A DNA stretch of 52,380 nucleotides from Candidatus Methanodesulfokora washburnensis (GTDB lineage: Archaea; Korarchaeota; Korarchaeia; Korarchaeales; Korarchaeaceae): the NCBI RefSeq assembly GCF_003947435.1, contig NZ_RCOS01000027.1, positions 1-52,380 of the forward strand. Direction: 5' to 3'. Numbering within the stretch: the stretch's first letter is position 1; each line of letters starts with the position of its first letter. The notes under the pieces are model-generated. The model made no database searches, was not told the DNA's origin, and saw nothing but the letters and a program-made list of their open reading frames with translations. The position numbers and the translations under genes were made by a program. Shown in pieces: positions 34,156-41,363 of the stretch.

Positions 34156-34252
34156 TGAGTGTCAGATAGGGAATCCTTTAAAAATTCCTCCGAGCTATTT
34201 TCTAAACAACTTGTAGACATGCCGTGAAGGTTGCTGTGCAGCAGGGATCTGG

Positions 34253-35206
34253 ATGTTTTCATCAAATGAAATCCCGAGCGGATTGTTGAAGCCTTCCTTC
34301 GAGGAGAAGTACAGAAAAATGCTCGGAAATGAGTATGGAGAATTCCTGTCCTTTCTTGCAAAAAGAACAAGGAAAAGCATAAGAATAAACAAAATGAAGG
34401 GGAAAAAAGAGGACATAATTGCTCTGTTGAGTGAGGATGGCTGGAATCTCAAGGAGATACCATGGTATAGCTATGGCTTCTGGATAGAGCCTCAAGCAGA
34501 GGGAATAGGAAATACGATTGCCCACAAGCTAGGCCTTATATATGTGCAGGAAGCGGCATCCATGGTTCCACCTGTTGTGTTAGATCCAAAACCAGGGGAA
34601 TTTATTCTGGATCTAGCAGCAGCACCTGGCTCAAAGACAACTCAGATCTCTGAGATGATGGAGTGGAGAGGAGTAATAGTGGCGAACGATGTAAGTCCCT
34701 CTAGGATAAATGCGCTCTCTTCAAATGTTCAGAGGATGGGATGTATAAATGTGGTGATAAGCAGGGCTGATGGGAGACGAATATACAGGATGTATGGTGA
34801 GATCTTCGATAGGGTTCTCCTAGATGCTCCTTGTAGCTCTATAGGACAGGTGAGAAGGTCTTGGGAAGCTCTTAAAAGGTGGAATCAAAACCTAGTGGAG
34901 AGAATATCGGTGCTTCAGAAGAGTCTTGCAATTGCTGCGTATAAAGCATTAAAGCCAGGAGGCTTAATGGTGTACTCAACTTGCACATTTGATCCTGAAG
35001 AAAATGAGTTTGTGGTTCAAAGTTTGGTAGATAAAGGAGCAGAAATAGTGAAGTCCAAAATCCCTGGTATGAGGACAAGAGAGGGACTTGTTGAATGGAA
35101 TGGTGTGAAGCTTGATGATTCACTGGCATATACGCACAGAATATACCCACACCTAAATGACACAGAGGGTTTCTATGTAGCCCTAATTAGAAAGGTGCCT
35201 GTATGA
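34253..35206 (+). CDS. RNA m5C methyltransferase (NSUN/RsmB-F family)
   Basis: The 317-residue SAM-dependent enzyme has motif I DLAAAPGSKTTQISE (about residues 120-134), the motif IV cysteine in DAPCSS (C194) and the second, catalytic cysteine in YSTCTF (C244), the paired cysteines used by RNA cytosine-5 methyltransferases. It ends at the catalytic domain; the C-terminal PUA-like domain usually fused in RsmF-type enzymes is encoded by the next gene with a 4-nt overlap. tRNA is the likely substrate. Confidence 0.9.
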   Translation: MFSSNEIPSGLLKPSFEEKYRKMLGNEYGEFLSFLAKRTRKSIRINKMKGKKEDIIALLSEDGWNLKEIPWYSYGFWIEPQAEGIGNTIAHKLGLIYVQEAASMVPPVVLDPKPGEFILDLAAAPGSKTTQISEMMEWRGVIVANDVSPSRINALSSNVQRMGCINVVISRADGRRIYRMYGEIFDRVLLDAPCSSIGQVRRSWEALKRWNQNLVERISVLQKSLAIAAYKALKPGGLMVYSTCTFDPEENEFVVQSLVDKGAEIVKSKIPGMRTREGLVEWNGVKLDDSLAYTHRIYPHLNDTEGFYVALIRKVPV

Positions 35207-35613
35207 TAGATGAATTTATTGCTTGGTTTAAGGATAGATTTGGAGGAGATATAAGCCACTTAAAGGATTTTCTTATAATCTCGGGAGAAAAAAGGATAAG
35301 GATGATATCTCCAGAATCTAGAGAGATTAATGGAGCGATAAGAGGAATTTATATAGCAAAAATAACGCCATTCGGCTTTTCTCTAAGTATAGAGGGATCT
35401 CAGATACTGGGGAAATATGCTAGAAAGAATGTAGTTAACCTTAGCAAGGAAGTAGCACTAATGTGGATGAAAGGCGAGGATATTCCTCTGGGGGATCATA
35501 GCATGGAAAAAGGGACTGTGATGGTAAAATACAAGTGGGTGTTCATGGGGAGCGGATACTTTGATGGTCAGAAAGTGAGAAACTATGTTCCTGGTGAGAG
35601 AAGGCTGGAGTAA
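35203..35613 (+). CDS. PUA-like RNA-binding domain, split from the m5C methyltransferase
   Basis: The 136-residue protein resembles the C-terminal RNA-binding domain of RsmF/NSUN enzymes (PUA-like): IRGIYIAKITPFGFSLSIEGSQILG, then KNVVNLSKEVALMWMKGEDIP and a late beta strand pair. It overlaps the methyltransferase stop by 4 nt (ATGA), so the two are co-translated and probably assemble as a two-chain enzyme. Confidence 0.75.
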   Translation: MIDEFIAWFKDRFGGDISHLKDFLIISGEKRIRMISPESREINGAIRGIYIAKITPFGFSLSIEGSQILGKYARKNVVNLSKEVALMWMKGEDIPLGDHSMEKGTVMVKYKWVFMGSGYFDGQKVRNYVPGERRLE

Positions 35614-35730
35614 TATATTTCAATATATTAAGTGCTGACAGAAAAAGGTTTATATTCTACACTCTCCCTCGATCACTGCCTTGATAGATTATTCACTCCG
35701 GATTCTAGTATTAAATAAGGAGGAAGTCAG

Positions 35731-36633
35731 ATGGAGGACGCCGAGAGAATCTTAGAGGAGCTGAGAAGCCAAAGAGATGAACTTAGAAGGCAATTAATCC
35801 AGTTAAGGGATGAAAGAAGAGCACTTATAAGCCAGCTGAGGGAGTTAAGAGAACAAAGAAGATCTATCATAGATGAGCTGAGAGCTAAGAGGGATGAGCT
35901 GAGTAAGCTGCTTGAGGAAAAAAGAAAGCTCAGAGAAGAGATAGAAAAACTAGAGAAGGAAAAAGAAGAGGCTTTAGCTAAATTCAGGGAAGCCAAGGAG
36001 AAGGTAGAGAAAATAAGACAGGAATATGAGTCCATAATGAACTCCATAGGCATACCGGAAAGAGTGATAAGAAAGAGGATTCAGAGACTTGAGAAGAGAA
36101 TAGAGACGCAGCCTCTTTCAAAGGATGCAGAAAGAGACATAGTAATGAGAATAAGTCATCTAGAATCTCTTCTTCAGGATATAAATAGAGCAAAGGCAAT
36201 AAAGAGAAAACAAATAGAATTTCTGGCTGATCTTGAGAGGTGGAGATTCTTCATAAGGGATGCATCTGAGGAGATAAGGGCAAAAAGACAGAGAATAAAG
36301 GAGATAAACTCGACTATCTCTAAGATAATAGAGGAACTTGATGCTAGAAGACCTGAGGTTGAGGCGATTACAGCTAAAATAAAGGAGCTCAGTGGGAAAG
36401 TAGATGAGATGAAAGGCAAGATGGACGAGATATTCAACAAAATTGTTGCAATAAGAAGCCAGATAGAGGAACATGTGGGGAAGATAGAACTCGAAACAAG
36501 AGAAAAGGAGGAAGAGGTGAGGAGCAGAATAGTAGGTGAGGCTAAAGAAAAGCTAAAACTAGGAGAAAAGCTTTCCTTAGAGGAACTCAAGGCCCTTATG
36601 GAGGCTGGAATAGTTGGAGAATCCAAAGGCTAA
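35731..36633 (+). CDS. Archaeal coiled-coil protein (COG1340-like)
   Basis: About 300 residues, nearly all charged heptads: continuous coiled coil over roughly residues 1-115, a short break near IGIPERVIRKRIQ, and a second coiled coil at 130-275. The C-terminus (GEKLSLEELKALMEAGIV) forms a conserved small helix. This matches the archaeal COG1340 group whose function is unknown. A GGAGG ribosome binding site precedes the ATG, and the DUF373 gene follows. Confidence 0.8.
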   Translation: MEDAERILEELRSQRDELRRQLIQLRDERRALISQLRELREQRRSIIDELRAKRDELSKLLEEKRKLREEIEKLEKEKEEALAKFREAKEKVEKIRQEYESIMNSIGIPERVIRKRIQRLEKRIETQPLSKDAERDIVMRISHLESLLQDINRAKAIKRKQIEFLADLERWRFFIRDASEEIRAKRQRIKEINSTISKIIEELDARRPEVEAITAKIKELSGKVDEMKGKMDEIFNKIVAIRSQIEEHVGKIELETREKEEEVRSRIVGEAKEKLKLGEKLSLEELKALMEAGIVGESKG

Positions 36634-36760
36634 GTTCTTTAATATTCTCCTCTAAATAGCATATTTATTTTTAACTGCAGTATTCCATTGAGTTTTCCTG
36701 AATAATCTTGATATGTAGAAACACTTAAAAGTGTCTCAGGAGATATCCAGATGAGAGCAC

Positions 36761-37843
36761 ATGGTGAGCAATCCTGAGAAGGTCTTGGTGCTCTGCGTTG
36801 ACAGAGACGACGATGTAGGGGTTAAGACGGGAATAAAGGGCCCAATAGTTGGAAGAGATAGAAATGTTGAAGCAGCCTCCAGATTGGCGATGGCGGATCC
36901 CTCGGAAGCAGATGCCAATGCTATTTTTGGAGCCGTAAAAGTCTATGATGAAATGTTGAAGGAGCTTTCTGAGGATAGTTTACTAATAGCAACCGTTACA
37001 GGTAGCAATAAGAGTGAATTTCTGGCAGACAGGGAGATAATAAGACAGATGAGCGAGATAACAAAGGATTTCCGTCCAGACATGATAATACTTGTTTCAG
37101 ATGGCGCTGATGATGAAAGAGTAATACCCCTATTGAGCAGATTCTCAAACACAATAAGCATCAGAAGAGTGCTTGTTCAACAGAGCAGGGAGATGGAGGA
37201 CATGTACTTCCTGCTTAAGAGGTATCTAGAAAAGCTTTTTGAGAATCCAAAGAACAGGGCTATAGCGTTTGGAATACCAGGAGTAATCCTGTTTTTAGGG
37301 GCATTGTTCTATATTCTCAACATACAGAGATATTTCTATGCAGGTGCCGGTTTGCTCATAGGTTTAATTCTATTAGACAAGGCATTTGATATATCAAGGA
37401 GAGTTCAGTCAGCAATAGGGTACTTTGGTGGAAGCTTGGGCCTTATCTCCTTTATCGGAGGTCTATCCGGACTTACTATATCAATAATATTGATGTATAA
37501 TGAGGCAATTTATCTGATAAGGAATTATCCGTTTGAGATCCTTCTTCCCAAGCTCCTTCAAGATTTCTCTTTGCATATAGCAATATCTTTATCCATCATG
37601 TTCTGGGGAAGTTTCTTGGAGAAATTTCAGAAGAAATCAAAGGATGCTTTCGAGAGACTATTCGGAGCTATTGCTATGATGACAATATGGCCCATTCTTC
37701 AGTATACATCCCTGTATTTACTCGGAACTATCTCCCTCCAATCCTTCATCTTCTTCGAGATCAGTATAATACTCTTCCTCATAGCCCTCTTCTTCCTCAC
37801 TCTTCACCTCGGATGGAGGAAGTTCGGCGGACTCACTCAGTGA
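36761..37843 (+). CDS. DUF373 archaeal membrane protein
   Basis: The 360-residue protein has a cytosolic N-terminal domain (VLCVDRDDDVGVKTGIKGPIVGRDRNVEAA, then ADPSEADANAIFGAVKVYDE) typical of DUF373, followed by about six TM helices (residues 165-350). Function unknown; the Asp-rich VDRDDD loop suggests metal binding. A palindromic TATA-like ACTTAAAAGT at about 36722-36731 lies some 30 nt upstream, suggesting a nearly leaderless mRNA. The final 126 bp are antisense to the NYN-domain gene. Confidence 0.8.
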   Translation: MVSNPEKVLVLCVDRDDDVGVKTGIKGPIVGRDRNVEAASRLAMADPSEADANAIFGAVKVYDEMLKELSEDSLLIATVTGSNKSEFLADREIIRQMSEITKDFRPDMIILVSDGADDERVIPLLSRFSNTISIRRVLVQQSREMEDMYFLLKRYLEKLFENPKNRAIAFGIPGVILFLGALFYILNIQRYFYAGAGLLIGLILLDKAFDISRRVQSAIGYFGGSLGLISFIGGLSGLTISIILMYNEAIYLIRNYPFEILLPKLLQDFSLHIAISLSIMFWGSFLEKFQKKSKDAFERLFGAIAMMTIWPILQYTSLYLLGTISLQSFIFFEISIILFLIALFFLTLHLGWRKFGGLTQ

Positions 37844-38275
37844 AACAAATTTATCTGCTGCCTTTTTTAAAGCTATGCTAAATCCTGGCTCTGTTCCTAT
37901 TACAATAACTTCCTTTCCCTTCTCCTTCGCTTTGTGTATGAGAGGAAGGTATGCGGCACTTCTTGCGACTATTATCAGGCTGTCTATCTTATCCATGTAG
38001 ATTGCATCCATTGCTGCTATTGTGAAGTCAACTTCCACCTTGCCAGCAGATATTATAGGCTTAAAACCGGCATTATTTACCGCTTCCACTAGCTTTTCTG
38101 AGGCCTTTCTGTCCAAGACAACTGCTGAAATAACAGGTCTTCCTATATCCATTATTATCTTTCTAACTGTTTCTAAATCGACATTAAGATCCTTTCTGAG
38201 CATATTAGGCCCATCAACTACAACAGCTACCTGTTTCCTCTTAACAGCTTTTTTAACAGTTCTCAGCACCTTCAA
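37718..38275 (-). CDS. NYN-domain protein (LabA/TIGR00288-like)
   Basis: The 185-residue protein starts with QVAVVVDGPNMLRKDLNVDLETVRKI, the acidic motif of the PIN-like NYN fold, with VEVDFTIAAMDAIYMDKIDSLIIVA and GKEVIVIGTEPGFS following, as in archaeal TIGR00288 proteins. RNA binding or nuclease activity is likely from the fold. The last 45 residues are strongly acidic (EEEEGYEEEYYTDLEEDE) and are encoded entirely antisense to the DUF373 gene. The start is a TTG with GAGGGATC upstream. Confidence 0.8.
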   Translation of the reverse strand: MKVLRTVKKAVKRKQVAVVVDGPNMLRKDLNVDLETVRKIIMDIGRPVISAVVLDRKASEKLVEAVNNAGFKPIISAGKVEVDFTIAAMDAIYMDKIDSLIIVARSAAYLPLIHKAKEKGKEVIVIGTEPGFSIALKKAADKFVSLSESAELPPSEVKSEEEEGYEEEYYTDLEEDEGLEGDSSE

Positions 38276-38398
38276 CTTTGATCCCTCTATCAGCTAGCTG
38301 GAATTTAAAAAGGATATTTTTTATTTAAACTTATATGAATAAATTAATAACTTATTCTTTAGGGAAAAAGCTTATTAGGGCACTAGTCAAAGTCTCAT

Positions 38399-38728
38399 AT
38401 GATCTGTCCCAAGTGCGGTCATTTAATGCGACCCAAAAAAGAGAAAAACGCTATTGTCTTTGAATGTCCGGTTTGTGGTTTTATCTCTGCCGGAAATGGG
38501 AATTTGAAGGTATCAAGACATGTCGCTAGAAGACCGGAGGATAATGTGATTGTAATAGATAATCCGGAAAAGCTCATAGCGTTGCCTGTAGATGAGGATG
38601 TCGTGTGTCCCAAATGTGGCAATCGTGGGGCATATGTACAAGTAGTGCAGACGAGAAGCGCTGATGAACCTCCAACTAGGATATATACATGTACAAAATG
38701 TAAGTATACTTGGAGAGAATATACATAA
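38399..38728 (+). CDS. tfs: Transcription factor S (TFS, TFIIS/Rpb9-like)
   Basis: The 109-residue protein has two zinc ribbons: CPKCGHLM with CPVCG at the N-terminus, and CPKCGNRG with CTKCKYTW at the C-terminus. The acidic pair in RSADEPPTR is the catalytic DE that stimulates transcript cleavage by archaeal RNA polymerase. It has the normal length for TFS, so it is the cleavage factor rather than a polymerase subunit. Confidence 0.95.
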   Translation: MICPKCGHLMRPKKEKNAIVFECPVCGFISAGNGNLKVSRHVARRPEDNVIVIDNPEKLIALPVDEDVVCPKCGNRGAYVQVVQTRSADEPPTRIYTCTKCKYTWREYT

Positions 38729-38732
38729 AACC

Positions 38733-38933
38733 TTATACTTGAACTATATAGATATCTGCACATGCTTTTACTAGTTCATATGGTATCCTTCTCTTCTCCT
38801 TCTTCTGAGAAACCACTATTTCGGCTATCTGACCCTTTGCATCATCCATTATAAAGTCCTCAGCTTCTCCTAAATATTTTCCTTCCGTGGAAAAAACTGG
38901 CATTTTGTATAGCTCAGATATCTTCTTGACCAT
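38733..38933 (-). CDS. PRC-barrel domain protein
   Basis: The 66-residue protein consists of one PRC-barrel: SELYKMPVFSTEGKYLGEAEDFIMD, then AEIVVSQKKEKRRIPYELV. Stand-alone archaeal PRC-barrels are common; they are related to RimM/H-subunit domains and some take part in cell division. It starts 6 nt downstream of the acdB stop on the same strand, so it is probably co-transcribed. Confidence 0.8.
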   Translation of the reverse strand: MVKKISELYKMPVFSTEGKYLGEAEDFIMDDAKGQIAEIVVSQKKEKRRIPYELVKACADIYIVQV

Positions 38934-38939
38934 AAGAGA

Positions 38940-39647
38940 TCACCTTAGTAGAATTCTGGCGTCCACAACCTTTATACCATTTGGATAAGCCATCACTGGA
39001 TTCAGGTCCATCTCAGCTATTTCCTCTATCTCAAGGCCCATTTTCCCGACAGCAATCAAAGCTTTTTTCAAGGAGTTTATATCCACAGGCTCGGACCCCC
39101 TGTACCCTGAGAGAAGAGGATATCCTTTTATCTCCCTGATCATTTCATCAGCATCCCTCTCTGTTAGAGGTGCTATTCTAAAGGATACATCCTTAAATAT
39201 CTCTACAAAAATCCCTCCCAAGCCAAACATCACAGCAGGTCCAAACTGCGGATCTCTTATCAACCCTATTATTACCTCTACTCCCTTTGGTGCATACTCC
39301 TGCACGGCTATGCCCTCTATTCTTGCATTGGGTTTGTTTTTCCTCACATTTTCCATTATCTTTCTGAAACCGGCTCTTACCTCATCTTCGTTTTTAATTC
39401 CAACGAGAACTCCCCCTACATCGCTCTTGTGGACTATATCCTGGGAAACTATCTTCAGAACAACGGGAAATCCTATTTCCTCGGCGATTCTCACAGCTTC
39501 CTCCTCATTCTTTGCAACCCGGATCTTTGTAACAGGTATACCATATCTGCTGACGAGATTTTTCGCCTCGTGCTCTAGTAATAACTTCCTGCCCTCCTTT
39601 AAAGCAATTCCTATCTCTTCTGGGACGATTTTACTAACTTGAGTCAT
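38940..39647 (-). CDS. acdB: ADP-forming acyl-CoA synthetase, beta subunit (ATP-grasp)
   Basis: About 235 residues of the ATP-grasp beta subunit that transfers phosphate from the AcdA phosphohistidine to ADP: LLEHEAKNLVSRYGIPVTK, FPVVLKIVSQDIVHKSDVGGV and FGPAVMFGLGGIFVEIF are family hallmarks. GGAGGTG six nt before the ATG at 39647 fixes the start; 34 upstream in-frame codons are rejected. It is separated from acdA (18079-19446) by about 20 kb. Confidence 0.93.
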   Translation of the reverse strand: MTQVSKIVPEEIGIALKEGRKLLLEHEAKNLVSRYGIPVTKIRVAKNEEEAVRIAEEIGFPVVLKIVSQDIVHKSDVGGVLVGIKNEDEVRAGFRKIMENVRKNKPNARIEGIAVQEYAPKGVEVIIGLIRDPQFGPAVMFGLGGIFVEIFKDVSFRIAPLTERDADEMIREIKGYPLLSGYRGSEPVDINSLKKALIAVGKMGLEIEEIAEMDLNPVMAYPNGIKVVDARILLR

Positions 39648-39763
39648 GATGGACACCTCCAAGCAGAGAAGGCATTGCTTTTTTAACTTTGTCGTGCCAT
39701 GAAGCATAATATCATGATAAAAATGTATACATATGCATTGTATGTTCATCCCAAACTCGGCAG

Positions 39764-39822
39764 GATGAGAGCTATGTAAAGCCTAGCAAAACCGGGAACT
39801 CTGGCTTTAGCCGTGAAGGATG
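39764..39822 (+). repeat. Second IS605-type right-end/omega-RNA 3' relic
   Basis: GATGAGAGC.., AAAGCCTAGC, GGGAACTC, the hairpin GGCTTTAGCC and CGTGAAGGATG occur in the same order and spacing as the 3' third of the element at 30614-30778. No tnpB remains. The relic ends on the base before the stop codon (39823-39825, minus strand) of the AAA ATPase gene, mirroring how the live tnpB abuts a gene end at 1867/1868. Confidence 0.55.
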
Positions 39823-41097
39823 TTATTTTGCTTTTAGTCTCCTCATAATTCTGTCTAGGCTCTTCTTTCTCAATTCATCTATCTTTTTCTCAGTCTTCTC
39901 TTTTTTCTCCTTGATTAGGGATTCCTTTACCTCTTTCATCCTTCCTATTATGTCCTCTGGAACAAGGTAATTTCCTGATGAATCCCTTTTTAGCAAATTC
40001 TTTGCTGTCATTGCCTCAAGTCTGGAGAACGTTTTGGATACAGGTAGCTCTATTTCTATGGCTACATCTCCTACAGAGACCGGTCCTCCATTGAACTTTC
40101 TTATAATAACCTCCATTGTATCTCTAATATCAGCAGGAAGACTGGAGAGGAATTCCAAGAGAGGACCCTCAGTCTCCATTATGCTTTCGAGAATTCTCAT
40201 ATCTACAGTGCTTTTTCCTAGGACCACTGCCAAGTCTACAGCCCTTTCTAAAATAGATAAAAGCTTGGCTGGATTTCCACTAGCTATTTTATTGGCTTCT
40301 ACGACTACTTCTTGATCTATAGGTCCAAGAGGGGATTGAAAATTCCTTGATTTCACCAGATCAATTCTTTTTGACACCAAGGAAATGGCCTCATGATCCC
40401 TTAAAGGCTCTACTCTTATGATGTCATGAATCCTAGAGGAAAGAGCAGGAAATCTGCGCTCTATTTCATCAAATGCCTCTCTTCCGCTTGTCATGGCTAG
40501 AATTGATCCCTCAGGCATGTTGGAGACCACCTCCCTTATCATCTCGAAGATGAAGAAGATCCAAGATTCATCAGTAAAGAATACATTATGTATATCATCT
40601 AAAAGAATGCATGATGGTCTGGTGGACTTTAGCGATTTAACTACAACCTTCCCGGCATTGCTAGCAGAGCTTATTATCTCATTCATCTCTTCCTTAGTAA
40701 GCTGGTCACTAGTTCCAAAGATAGTCTTCTTTAAGACCTTATCTACTCCTCTATAGTTTCTATATGCCATTAGAATTATCTCCTCAACTATTTGCTGGCC
40801 TATCATCGGTTCAGTTGGGTAATACATGGTGGAAGCGCCGTTCTCCCTGAATATCTGCGATATAACCCTCAATCTCATAGTTCTGCCGGATCCAGTAGAA
40901 CCTGTTATCACTAGGAAGCTTGATCCTACATTTGATAGAGCTTCATCCACTAAGGGCTCCAGTAATGAGTCACTTTCCTGCTTAGAGAATATTCTGATAG
41001 GATCAGATTCCTCTAAAAGAGGATTTCTTGTAAAAGGGTTCCTAGATAAGCCAAGTATGCTAGAATATCTGTCCACATAATATGGGCTTGTTCCCAT
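39823..41097 (-). CDS. AAA-type ATPase with winged helix, atypical Walker A
   Basis: The 424-residue protein: an AAA core with GSTGSGRT as the P-loop (residues 66-73, where Arg72 takes the place of the canonical Lys), Walker B CILLDDIHN, sensor 1 ILAMTSGR, a lid domain (about residues 230-300), then a winged helix (GPVSVGDVAIEIELPVSKTFSRLEAM) and a lysine-rich C-terminal tail. Overall it resembles ORC/Cdc6-like or MNS-type DNA-binding ATPases, but not closely enough to name. AGGTGATC precedes the ATG. Confidence 0.75.
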   Translation of the reverse strand: MGTSPYYVDRYSSILGLSRNPFTRNPLLEESDPIRIFSKQESDSLLEPLVDEALSNVGSSFLVITGSTGSGRTMRLRVISQIFRENGASTMYYPTEPMIGQQIVEEIILMAYRNYRGVDKVLKKTIFGTSDQLTKEEMNEIISSASNAGKVVVKSLKSTRPSCILLDDIHNVFFTDESWIFFIFEMIREVVSNMPEGSILAMTSGREAFDEIERRFPALSSRIHDIIRVEPLRDHEAISLVSKRIDLVKSRNFQSPLGPIDQEVVVEANKIASGNPAKLLSILERAVDLAVVLGKSTVDMRILESIMETEGPLLEFLSSLPADIRDTMEVIIRKFNGGPVSVGDVAIEIELPVSKTFSRLEAMTAKNLLKRDSSGNYLVPEDIIGRMKEVKESLIKEKKEKTEKKIDELRKKSLDRIMRRLKAK

Positions 41098-41233
41098 TAG
41101 ATCACCTTCTTGGAAGCTTTTTAAGAGCAGAACAACTTATGCAATAGATATGCCTTTCCATAAAAGTACTTGACATTTTCTGCAGCATAACATCGGGCTT
41201 TATATGAGGCATCTCGTTCACTAGGAGTTATAC

Positions 41234-41291
41234 AGAAAAGTTTATTTAAGTATTTTCTTTCAGTTCTCAATATGTTCATGACTTATATATT
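41234..41291 (+). promoter_or_regulatory. Candidate EF-2 promoters
   Basis: Two BRE/TATA-like elements lie upstream of EF-2: AGAAAAGTTTATTTAAG (41234-41250) and CTTATATATT (41282-41291). The second would start transcription near 41311, giving a leader of about 50 nt. Which is used cannot be decided from sequence. The rest of the 257-bp gap shows nothing else clear. Confidence 0.45.
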
Positions 41292-41363
41292 TGTAAGAAA
41301 AAAGCATTCAGACACATTTTTAACTGCACTCAAGTTCTTATCTGGAACGAAGAGGTGGTGATA

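Noticed and set aside
36751-36777. Eight-codon upstream frame ahead of DUF373
   Set aside because: AGGAGA precedes an ATG at 36751 whose frame ends inside the DUF373 start, which could act as a leader peptide, but the probable transcription start lies at about the same place, so a regulatory role is not supported.
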